Assembly: GCA_937983315.1 (NCBI GenBank)
Contig: CALKAH010000119.1
Coordinates: 1 to 10,264 of the forward strand
DNA from: an uncultured Acholeplasmataceae bacterium
GTDB taxonomy: Bacteria > Bacillota_I > Bacilli_A > Acholeplasmatales > Acholeplasmataceae
DNA: 10,264 nt
Direction: 5' to 3'
The notes beneath the pieces were generated by a model. That model had not been told where the DNA came from, did not search any database, and saw only the letters and a list, made by a program, of their open reading frames with translations. Numbering within the stretch: the stretch's first letter is position 1; every line of letters begins with the position of its first letter. Below, one piece after another: positions 1 to 5,359 of the stretch. The translations under genes were made by a program, and so were the position numbers.

Positions 1-9
1 TTCCGATCT
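1..9. other. Possible sequencing-adapter remnant at the contig edge
   Basis: The first nine bases, TTCCGATCT, are identical to the 3' end of the common Illumina adapter (…CTCTTCCGATCT). They stay in the fabF frame as Phe-Arg-Ser. The Arg falls where FabF often has an Arg before the GSGIGG loop, so a native origin is also possible. Confidence 0.35.
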
Positions 10-948
10 GGAACATTCGTGGGTAGTGGTATTGGTGGATTAAATACCATTTATGAAGAAACAAAAACAGCAGTTGAACGAGGTCAAGACCGCATATCAC
101 CTTTCTTTATTCCTAACTCGATCATCAATCTCGTTGGAGCAAAAATCGGTATTAAGTATCAAGCCAAAGGACCTAATCTTCCTCAAGTATCTGCATGTTC
201 AGCAGCAACAAACTCCATTGGAGAAGCATTCAGATATATTCGTGATGGCTATTTAGATGCTGCGATCACAGGTGGTGCAGAATCACCGATCAACGTGATT
301 GGTGTAGGCGGATTCTCAAGCTTAAAAGCACTTAATTTTTCAAACGATCCAGAAGTTGCATCCGTTCCCTTTGATAAAAGAAGAAGTGGTTTCGTCATGG
401 CCGAAGGTGCGGGTATTATCATCTTAGAAGAGTATGAACATGCCATCAAACGTGGAGCTCCGATTCTTGCTGAAATGGTCGGTTACGGGACAACATCTGA
501 TGCCTTCCACATGACAGCTCCAGATGATGAAGCAAGTGGTATTACCGAATGCCTTAAACAAGCCATTGAAGATGCAAATATCAAGCCACATCAACTCGGT
601 TATATTAATGCTCATGGTACATCGACAGTTTTAAATGATAAGCTCGAAACATTAGGGATTAAGAAAGCATTTGGACCTGATGCATATGGCATCAATATCA
701 GTTCAACCAAATCCATGACAGGTCATGCACTTGGTGCTGCGGGTGCCATTGAATCGATTGCAACCATCATGGCACTGATCACTGGAGACATTCCTCCAAC
801 CATTCATTATCAAGAGTCTGATCCAGATTGTGATCTCAATTACACCCCGAATCATCGCGTACATCGTGAGATGGACTATGCGATGAATATCAATATTGGT
901 TTTGGTGGTCAAAATGCTGCCATCATCTTCAAGAAGGTGAAATCATGA
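1..948 (+). CDS. fabF: 3-oxoacyl-[acyl-carrier-protein] synthase II, 5' end cut by the window
   Basis: Condensing enzyme that extends acyl-ACP with malonyl-ACP in type II fatty acid synthesis, in the cytoplasm. The reading frame is open from base 1, so no start codon is inside the window; the GTG at 19 is an internal Val of the V-GSGIGGL motif. Compared with typical FabF (about 410 residues), roughly the first 100 residues are missing. The thiolase-fold catalytic set is intact: nucleophile Cys at 196-198 (SACSAAT), His at 613-615 (NAHGTST), Lys at 709-711 and His at 724-726 (KSMTGHALGAAGA). The Cys-His-His triad and the C-terminal GFGGQNA motif show an active elongating KAS rather than FabH, which has Cys-His-Asn. 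The TGA stop overlaps the fabZ ATG by 4 nt, so the two are probably translationally coupled. The first 9 bases may not be native (see the separate entry). Confidence 0.96.
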   Translation, partial: FRSGTFVGSGIGGLNTIYEETKTAVERGQDRISPFFIPNSIINLVGAKIGIKYQAKGPNLPQVSACSAATNSIGEAFRYIRDGYLDAAITGGAESPINVIGVGGFSSLKALNFSNDPEVASVPFDKRRSGFVMAEGAGIIILEEYEHAIKRGAPILAEMVGYGTTSDAFHMTAPDDEASGITECLKQAIEDANIKPHQLGYINAHGTSTVLNDKLETLGIKKAFGPDAYGINISSTKSMTGHALGAAGAIESIATIMALITGDIPPTIHYQESDPDCDLNYTPNHRVHREMDYAMNINIGFGGQNAAIIFKKVKS

Positions 949-1373
949 GATTGACACAAGAAGATATCAAAAAAATCATTCCACACCGTGATCCTTTTCT
1001 TTTCATCGATGAGATGATTGAACTTGAAAGTTTAAAGTATGGCATTGGGATTAAATATGTGAAACCTGATGAATCATTCTTTCAAGGACATTTTCCGTCG
1101 AAACCCGTCATGCCTGGTGTGATCATCTTAGAATCACTTGCACAAGTCGGAGCGGTTGTCTTATTATCACATCCTGATTATGCAGGTAAAATTGCTTATT
1201 TTACAGGTATTTCTGAAGCGAAGTTTCGTAAAAGTGTGTTCCCAGGGGATATGCTTGAACTCCGCTGTGAATTAACAAAAATTCGTCGTGGATTTGGTTT
1301 TGGTACTGCTAAAGCATTTGTGAATGGTGAATTAGCATGTGAAACCAACCTTTCGTTTGCAGTAGGTCAATAA
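945..1373 (+). CDS. fabZ: 3-hydroxyacyl-[acyl-carrier-protein] dehydratase FabZ
   Basis: Dehydrates beta-hydroxyacyl-ACP to trans-2-enoyl-ACP in the fatty-acid elongation cycle; hot-dog fold, normally a hexamer in the cytoplasm. The 142-residue length is normal for the family. The N-terminal PHRDPFLFIDE (residues 13-23) is the family signature. Catalytic His49 lies in GHFPSKPVMPG (48-58) and catalytic Glu63 in ILESLAQ, the same numbers as the well-studied Pseudomonas enzyme. The start ATG overlaps the fabF stop (ATGA) and is preceded by GAAGGTG at 933-939, inside fabF. The stop TAA shares one base with the birA start. In many Firmicutes accB separates fabF and fabZ; here it does not, so the acetyl-CoA carboxylase genes must lie elsewhere, perhaps upstream. 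Confidence 0.96.
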   Translation: MRLTQEDIKKIIPHRDPFLFIDEMIELESLKYGIGIKYVKPDESFFQGHFPSKPVMPGVIILESLAQVGAVVLLSHPDYAGKIAYFTGISEAKFRKSVFPGDMLELRCELTKIRRGFGFGTAKAFVNGELACETNLSFAVGQ

Positions 1374-1906
1374 TGGCATCTTATACTCTTTTAGAATTTG
1401 ATCAACTCGATTCGACAAGCGATTTTCTCAAAGAAAATCATGCTTATTTTCCGCATATGACATTTATTCGGGCGGGTTATCAACTGAAAGGAAGAGGTCA
1501 ATTTGATCGGACATGGCAATCCAATAAGGATGAAAATCTACTCTTTTCAATCCTCTTAAAGCACGTTCATACCGATCAATCGCATGCGATTAAAAAATGG
1601 ATTATGCTATCCATGATTTCTTTTTTTCAATCATATGGCATTCAGCCTGAATTCAAAGAACCCAATGATATCTATGTTGGAGATAAGAAAATTGCAGGTA
1701 TACTGATTGAATCATTATCCTATGAACAGATTTTTGATGTGATGGTGATAGGTATTGGCCTTAATATCAATCAGCTTCATTTTGGTGATCTACCTGCAAC
1801 ATCTCTTTCACAATTAACAAGACAAACTTATCAACTCTCTGAGATGTTTCGACAACTCATGCAAAACTTAGTCAGAAGTTATCGCGATCACATATCCTCA
1901 ACATAA
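1373..1906 (+). CDS. birA: Minimal biotin--[acetyl-CoA-carboxylase] ligase
   Basis: Uses ATP to form biotinyl-AMP and attaches biotin to the biotin carboxyl carrier protein of acetyl-CoA carboxylase, which supplies malonyl-CoA to the neighbouring Fab enzymes. In the 177 residues one sees STS at 14-16, the biotinyl-AMP loop KGRGQFDRTW (39-48), PNDIYVGDKKIAGILIE (97-113) with the expected Lys at 105/106, and GIGLNIN (127-133). There is no N-terminal HTH, so it is a catalytic-only ligase and not a bio-operon repressor. It also ends soon after the catalytic core and so appears to lack the usual C-terminal SH3-like domain. The common KWPND motif reads KEPND (96-100), a Trp-to-Glu change. The start ATG overlaps the fabZ stop (TAATG); the RBS is weak (AGGT, 1364-1367), suggesting translational coupling. 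Confidence 0.9.
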   Translation: MASYTLLEFDQLDSTSDFLKENHAYFPHMTFIRAGYQLKGRGQFDRTWQSNKDENLLFSILLKHVHTDQSHAIKKWIMLSMISFFQSYGIQPEFKEPNDIYVGDKKIAGILIESLSYEQIFDVMVIGIGLNINQLHFGDLPATSLSQLTRQTYQLSEMFRQLMQNLVRSYRDHISST

Positions 1907-1925
1907 GGGTATGTATCGCTTTTTT
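1884..1925 (+). terminator. Intrinsic terminator of the fab/birA operon
   Basis: Long hairpin: GCGAT (1884-1888), one bulged C (1889) and ACATATCCT (1890-1898) pair with AGGGTATGT (1906-1914) and ATCGC (1915-1919), with a 7-nt loop. That is 14 pairs with one U-G wobble, followed by six T (1920-1925). The stem overlaps the birA stop codon (1904-1906). Confidence 0.88.
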
Positions 1926-1927
1926 GA

Positions 1928-1936
1928 TGTTAAAAT
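1928..1936 (+). promoter_or_regulatory. Extended -10 promoter for the DUF1295 gene
   Basis: TGTTAAAAT fits the extended -10 form TGn-TAAAAT. It begins two bases after the T-tract of the preceding terminator, so a -35 box would fall inside the terminator hairpin and none is visible. The RBS AGAGG (1945-1949) follows closely, implying a very short 5' leader. The same TGnTAAAAT sequence occurs at 4230, 6902 and 9622. Confidence 0.55.
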
Positions 1937-1954
1937 GTAGAAAAAGAGGTCATT

Positions 1955-2851
1955 ATGATGAACAAAAAAACACGCGATATGTTGATCTTTCTTATCCTTT
2001 ATGTCCTTGCATGCACTGTGGGTGTTGCTGTCTTTTCCTTGGTGTCATCACTACCTGATATTTACCGTTTTTTACTTGCAGATGTTGCATCAACCCTTGT
2101 GATCTATCTATGTTCCATGTTGTTTAAAAATGCGAGCCTTTATGATCCCTATTGGAGTGTTATCCCCCCATTCATGGTTGGATTTGCGATGATCTATTAC
2201 CAAGCGTTTGGTTTAGCCAACATCTTACTCTTGATCGCTTTATCAGTATGGGGTATTCGCTTGACCTATAATTGGGCAAGTCTATGGACAGGATTTCATG
2301 ATATGGACTGGCGTTATGTAGAGATGAAGAGAAAAGCTCCCAAACTCTATCCATTAACCAATCTCTTTGGGATTCAAATGTTTCCAACAGTGATTGTTTT
2401 TGCTCAATTAGCATGTGCACTGATGATGATCAAGATCAATCCCCAAGCCAACTTCTTAACGTTTTTAGGTGCTGCAATCATTGGATTATCAGCCTTGATT
2501 CAATTGATTGCAGATCAACAGATGAAACGATTCAAAGCACGCACACATGGTGAAAAGAAGTGTATTGAAGAAGGATTATGGAAATATTCGCGTCACCCCA
2601 ATTACTTTGGTGAAATCATGGTATGGTGGGGTGTTTACGCGATGTATCTTGATGCTGTTGAGACACTCGATTTCATGATTATCTCACCGATCTTGATGAC
2701 TTCACTTTTTCTCTTGATCAGTATTCCTTGGATGGAAAGAAAAATCCTTCAAACGAGACCCGAGTACATGGATTATCAAAAGCGTGTTTCGATGATCATT
2801 CCTTTCTTCCGCAAGGAACGTGATGAGGATCGTCTACTCGATCGCGCTTGA
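1955..2851 (+). CDS. DUF1295 family membrane protein (steroid 5-alpha-reductase / isoprenylcysteine methyltransferase-like fold)
   Basis: Polytopic membrane protein of 298 residues with about seven hydrophobic segments. Family marks are SLYDPYWSVIPP (61-72), IRLTYNW (101-107), GLWKYSRHPNYFGE (207-220) and the C-terminal RPEYMDYQKRVSMIIPF (268-284). The SRHPNYxGE segment is the conserved cofactor-side motif shared by the steroid 5-alpha-reductase C-terminal domain and the ICMT-like methyltransferases. Biochemical activity in bacteria is mostly unassigned; reduction or methylation of a lipid is a reasonable guess only. The first two codons are both ATG (1955 and 1958); AGAGG at 1945-1949 could serve either, with 5 or 8 nt spacing. 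It appears to be transcribed alone, between a terminator upstream and a new promoter overlapping its stop. Confidence 0.9.
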   Translation: MMNKKTRDMLIFLILYVLACTVGVAVFSLVSSLPDIYRFLLADVASTLVIYLCSMLFKNASLYDPYWSVIPPFMVGFAMIYYQAFGLANILLLIALSVWGIRLTYNWASLWTGFHDMDWRYVEMKRKAPKLYPLTNLFGIQMFPTVIVFAQLACALMMIKINPQANFLTFLGAAIIGLSALIQLIADQQMKRFKARTHGEKKCIEEGLWKYSRHPNYFGEIMVWWGVYAMYLDAVETLDFMIISPILMTSLFLLISIPWMERKILQTRPEYMDYQKRVSMIIPFFRKERDEDRLLDRA

Positions 2852-2875
2852 CATCCATCAAAAGTATGCTATCAT
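2848..2875 (+). promoter_or_regulatory. Sigma-70/SigA-type promoter for the antiporter leader
   Basis: TTGACA (2848-2853, a perfect -35) and TATCAT (2870-2875, -10) are separated by 16 nt, with TG at 2867-2868 giving an extended -10. The -35 box overlaps the stop codon of the DUF1295 gene. Predicted transcription start is about 2881-2883, right at the first stem of the leader RNA. Confidence 0.85.
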
Positions 2876-2880
2876 AGAAG

Positions 2881-2965
2881 AGGGAATGAACGTCTCCCTT
2901 AGTCAAACAACTAAAACCGCGTAAGCTAATGACTTCTACAACACATGTTGTGGGGTCTTTTTTTT
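2881..2965 (+). ncRNA. Structured 5' leader with terminator/antiterminator choice; candidate riboswitch
   Basis: The leader between the promoter and the antiporter RBS folds into: stem I AGGGA/TCCCT (2881-2885 with 2895-2899, 9-nt loop); a short GC stem closed by a GUAA GNRA tetraloop (2919-2926); and a closing pairing AGTCA (2901-2905) with TGACT (2930-2934). The last pairing uses the foot of the terminator hairpin (2931-2957), so the two folds exclude each other. A third option is TTAGT/ACTAA (2899-2903 with 2910-2914), which would free the terminator. This is the layout of a transcription-attenuating riboswitch in which aptamer folding would turn the gene on. Because it controls a cation:proton antiporter, a Na+, Li+ or other cation sensor is the natural guess. 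I cannot assign it to a known class by eye. Confidence 0.6.
2931..2965 (+). terminator. Attenuator terminator ahead of the antiporter gene
   Basis: GACTTCTACAAC (2931-2942) pairs with GTTGTGGGGTC (2947-2957) around the ACAT loop, with one bulged T (2934) and two wobble pairs, followed by eight T (2958-2965). It sits downstream of the promoter and only one base before the GGAGG RBS of the next gene, so it must regulate that gene and is not an end-of-operon signal. Confidence 0.85.
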
Positions 2966-2977
2966 CGGAGGATAGCC

Positions 2978-4192
2978 ATGTTATTATCGATCGCTTTGAT
3001 CATCTTAATCAGTTTAATGCTTGCTAAAATCATGAAACTCATGCATATTCCACCGATGATTGGCATGCTTCTTGCTGGCGTTCTTTTAGGACCTTATGTC
3101 CTTGATTTAATTGCAGACCCTATTCTTTTAGTCTCTTCTGAACTTCGTCAGATGGCACTCATCGTCATCTTACTTCGAGCAGGTTTAGCATTAAAACTTG
3201 AAGACTTTAAAAAAATGGGAAGACCCGCTTTATTTTTAGCATTTGTTCCGGCAACACTTGAGTTACTAGGCGTGATGCTTTTAGCGCCCCTCCTTTTTGA
3301 TATTAGTTTGCTCGAAGCTGCCTTATTAGGTAGTATCTTAGCAGCCGTATCACCCGCGGTTGTTGTTCCCAGAATGATCCACTTGATGGAATCGGGGTAC
3401 GGGAAGAAGAAGCATATCCCACAACTGATCTTATCGGGTGCTTCACTGGATGATGTTTATGTGATCATATTATTTACAAGCTTTCTTCAATCTATTCTTC
3501 ATGAAGAGTTTTCACTGGCGATGCTGATTCAAGTTCCATCATCCATTGTTTTAGGCATTGGATTAGGTTTATTGGTCGGATGGATATCAGTCTATTTATT
3601 TAAAAAAGTTCATATGCGTGATACGGTGAAAGTTTTAGTTTTATTTTCACTGAGTTTCTTGTTAATTGTGCTTGAAGATGCGATCAAACCTACTCTTTTT
3701 ATGAGTGGTTTACTCGCAGTCATGACGTGTGGTGGGATGATTCATCACACCTATCCAGTCTTAGCGAAACGACTGGTCTCTAAGTTTGAAAAAATATGGG
3801 TGATCGCTGAAATTGTCCTCTTCGTGATGGTAGGTGCAGCAGTTAATCTATCCGTAATACCTTCCATTGGTTATCAAGCTTTGCTATTGATCATGGGTGC
3901 ACTGATCTTTCGTATGATAGGGGTATATGTTGCGTTGATTAAGACACCGCTTGTCCCTAAAGAAAAACTCTTTGTAAGCCTTGCTTATATCCCAAAAGCA
4001 ACCGTGCAAGCAGCAATTGGAGCCATCCCGCTTACCATGGGTTTATCCAATGGATATCTGATGCTTGCCATTGCTGTCCTCGCGATTTTAGTCACCGCAC
4101 CTTTAGGTGCTACCCTGATTGATTGGACCTCTCATCATCTTCTCGAGGGTGAAATTGGTCAAAATCAGGTAAAAAGGAGTACAATAGAGTAG
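2978..4192 (+). CDS. Cation:proton antiporter (CPA superfamily, Na+/H+ exchanger domain)
   Basis: Membrane exchanger of 404 residues with about 12 hydrophobic segments and no soluble C-terminal regulatory domain. It probably expels Na+ (or K+) in exchange for protons. The N-terminus MLLSIALIILISLMLAK and the following IPPMIGMLLAGVLLGP (24-39) are typical of the Na+/H+ exchanger domain. The ion-site region is visible as AAVSPAVVVPRM (122-133) and GASLDDVYVIILF (154-166); the Asp158-Asp159 pair resembles the DD motif of electrogenic exchangers. The start is placed at 2978 because GGAGG (2967-2971) lies 6 nt upstream; the in-frame ATG at 2945 falls in the loop of the terminator hairpin and has no RBS. 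Expression is likely controlled by the leader at 2881-2965. Ion specificity cannot be read from sequence. Confidence 0.9.
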   Translation: MLLSIALIILISLMLAKIMKLMHIPPMIGMLLAGVLLGPYVLDLIADPILLVSSELRQMALIVILLRAGLALKLEDFKKMGRPALFLAFVPATLELLGVMLLAPLLFDISLLEAALLGSILAAVSPAVVVPRMIHLMESGYGKKKHIPQLILSGASLDDVYVIILFTSFLQSILHEEFSLAMLIQVPSSIVLGIGLGLLVGWISVYLFKKVHMRDTVKVLVLFSLSFLLIVLEDAIKPTLFMSGLLAVMTCGGMIHHTYPVLAKRLVSKFEKIWVIAEIVLFVMVGAAVNLSVIPSIGYQALLLIMGALIFRMIGVYVALIKTPLVPKEKLFVSLAYIPKATVQAAIGAIPLTMGLSNGYLMLAIAVLAILVTAPLGATLIDWTSHHLLEGEIGQNQVKRSTIE

Positions 4193-4197
4193 AAGTC

Positions 4198-4233
4198 ATC
4201 ATCAAAAGTGTACGAAATCACACAAATGATGAT
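4198..4233. repeat. Imperfect dyad in the trk operon upstream region
   Basis: ATCATCA (4198-4204) mirrors TGATGAT (4227-4233), and inside it GTGT (4208-4211) mirrors ACAC (4220-4223), separated by 8 nt. No T-tract follows, so it is not a terminator for the antiporter gene. The inner box GTGT-N8-ACAC has the same size and ends as the perfect palindrome at 4246-4261, suggesting a second operator copy located where a -35 would be. Confidence 0.45.
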
Positions 4234-4238
4234 AAAAT
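4230..4238 (+). promoter_or_regulatory. Extended -10 promoter of the trk operon
   Basis: TGATAAAAT is an extended -10 of the same form as the sites at 1928, 6902 and 9622. No good -35 is seen 16-18 nt upstream; that position is occupied by the dyad at 4208-4223. Predicted start is about 4245, at the edge of the palindrome 4246-4261. Confidence 0.55.
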
Positions 4239-4245
4239 ATCAAAG

Positions 4246-4261
4246 GTGTTTCATGAAACAC
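4246..4261. promoter_or_regulatory. Perfect 16-bp palindrome, probable repressor operator for the K+ uptake operon
   Basis: GTGTTTCATGAAACAC is self-complementary over all 16 bases. It lies 8 nt after the -10 at 4233-4238, covering the predicted start site, and 16 nt before the trkA-like start codon. This is the normal place for a homodimeric HTH repressor site. In RNA it could only make a 6-bp hairpin with no T-tract. Confidence 0.6.
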
Positions 4262-4277
4262 ACGAAAGGATGATACC

Positions 4278-4691
4278 ATGAAACGTAACAAGTTCATTGT
4301 CATCGGATCAGGCCGATTAGGAGCAAATATTGCGACTAAAATGTCAGAGATGGGTGAAGACGTCATCATCATTGACTCAACTGAAGATGCATTCCGCAAG
4401 CTACAAGAATCCTTTTCAGGTTATCAAATTGTTGGTGATGCAACCGATCTCGCTGTTCTCGAAAATGCATATATCAAGCATGCTAAAACAGTTGTCCTCA
4501 CGACAGATAGCGACAACACCAATATCTATTTGGCACACATTTGCTACTTTGTGTATAATGTCCCCAAGATTTTTGTGCGTTTATCTGATACCGATAAAGG
4601 AAGACTCCTTGAAGGCACATACATCAAAGCGATTTATCCATTTACCTTATCACTCGGTGAGTTTATGGATCAATACGAAGAGGGGGAATAA
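4278..4691 (+). CDS. trkA: TrkA-type K+ transport regulatory subunit, N-terminal (RCK-N) domain only
   Basis: Peripheral cytoplasmic subunit expected to bind NAD(H) or an adenine nucleotide and gate the TrkH channel. The 137 residues contain a single Rossmann domain: beta1 with an intact GSGRLG (10-15), acidic Asp33 at the end of beta2 (VIIIDS), then GDATD, where TrkA proteins have their conserved Gly-Asp-Ala/Thr turn. There is no TrkA-C (RCK-C) domain; the protein ends at QYEEGE. AAAGGA (4265-4270) gives a 7-nt spaced RBS. Its stop is 2 nt before the next gene, whose RBS (AGGGGG, 4681-4686) lies inside this ORF. It probably works with the next protein as split halves of a tandem-RCK TrkA. 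Confidence 0.88.
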   Translation: MKRNKFIVIGSGRLGANIATKMSEMGEDVIIIDSTEDAFRKLQESFSGYQIVGDATDLAVLENAYIKHAKTVVLTTDSDNTNIYLAHICYFVYNVPKIFVRLSDTDKGRLLEGTYIKAIYPFTLSLGEFMDQYEEGE

Positions 4692-4693
4692 CG

Positions 4694-5356
4694 ATGAAAG
4701 TTGTCATCACAGGTGGTAAGCATGAAGCAGACTTTATTGTCAAAATGCTTAAAGAAGAACATCACCAATTGATTGTCATCAACAATGATCGTCAGTTTGC
4801 TGAATATATTTCCACGAATAACGATATTCCTGTTTTCCCAGGTGACCCAACCAAAGCTTATACGCTCTCTGATGCTGAATGTGATCATGCAGATGTCCTT
4901 TTAGCATTATCCGATAATGATACGGATAACTACATTACATGTATTACAGCAAAGAAGCTTTTCCATATCAAGCGAACCGTTTCCAAGGTAAGAAACCCAA
5001 AAAACGTTGAACTCTTTAAAAAATTAGGTGTTGATTCCGTGATATCATCCACCTACTTAATGGCTCAAACCATTCTAAACGAATCATCTGTTGAAAACAT
5101 CATTAAAACTCTTTCCATTGAAGATGAAAAGATTGTCATGATTGAAATTGGAGTTGAAGAGGATTTCGCAATGGTTAATCAACGCATTATGGATATTCCA
5201 TTCCCAAGAAATATCAACATCAGCTGTATTTTTAGAGATCCCCATGTCATCATTCCAAAAGGGGATACGCGCATTAAAGCAGGTGACAAGTTGATCATCA
5301 TTTCAACACCTTCGGAAAAAGAAGAAATCATCGATTTTATCCAAAAGAAGAGATAA
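4694..5356 (+). CDS. trkA: TrkA-type K+ transport regulatory subunit with RCK-N and RCK-C domains
   Basis: Cytoplasmic gating partner of TrkH, 220 residues. A Rossmann-like RCK-N domain occupies about 1-125 and a TrkA-C domain about 135-218 (DPHVIIPKGDTRIKAGDKLIII is recognisable at 182-203). The nucleotide site of the first domain is degenerate: where GxGxxG is expected it reads GGKHEA (7-12), and the end of beta2 is NND (30-32) instead of an acidic residue, while the preceding protein has both features intact. I infer that the first protein binds nucleotide and this one supplies structure and the RCK-C effector site. It lies 2 nt after the first trkA and 3 nt before trkH, so it is within the same transcript. 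Confidence 0.9.
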   Translation: MKVVITGGKHEADFIVKMLKEEHHQLIVINNDRQFAEYISTNNDIPVFPGDPTKAYTLSDAECDHADVLLALSDNDTDNYITCITAKKLFHIKRTVSKVRNPKNVELFKKLGVDSVISSTYLMAQTILNESSVENIIKTLSIEDEKIVMIEIGVEEDFAMVNQRIMDIPFPRNINISCIFRDPHVIIPKGDTRIKAGDKLIIISTPSEKEEIIDFIQKKR

Positions 5357-5359
5357 ATT

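Noticed and set aside
2886..2924. Leader peptide of 12 codons (Met-Asn-Val-Ser-Leu-Ser-Gln-Thr-Thr-Lys-Thr-Ala) in the antiporter leader, which could suggest ribosome-mediated attenuation.
   Set aside because: The only purine-rich stretch (GAGGG) ends one base before the ATG and lies at or before the predicted transcription start, so there is no usable RBS. The codons show no run for one amino acid linked to the gene.
2854..2965. Attenuator hairpin read as the simple 3' terminator of the DUF1295 gene.
   Set aside because: A near-consensus promoter lies between the DUF1295 stop and the hairpin, and the hairpin abuts the next RBS. It may stop DUF1295 read-through as well, but its position is that of a leader attenuator.
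2945..2977. N-terminal extension of the antiporter from the in-frame ATG at 2945.
   Set aside because: That ATG is in the terminator hairpin loop and the extension would be read through the T-tract; the ATG at 2978 has a perfect GGAGG at 6-nt spacing and gives a normal membrane N-terminus.
4246..4261. Palindrome as an intrinsic terminator for the antiporter gene.
   Set aside because: There is no T-tract after it on either strand and it follows, rather than precedes, a promoter-like -10.
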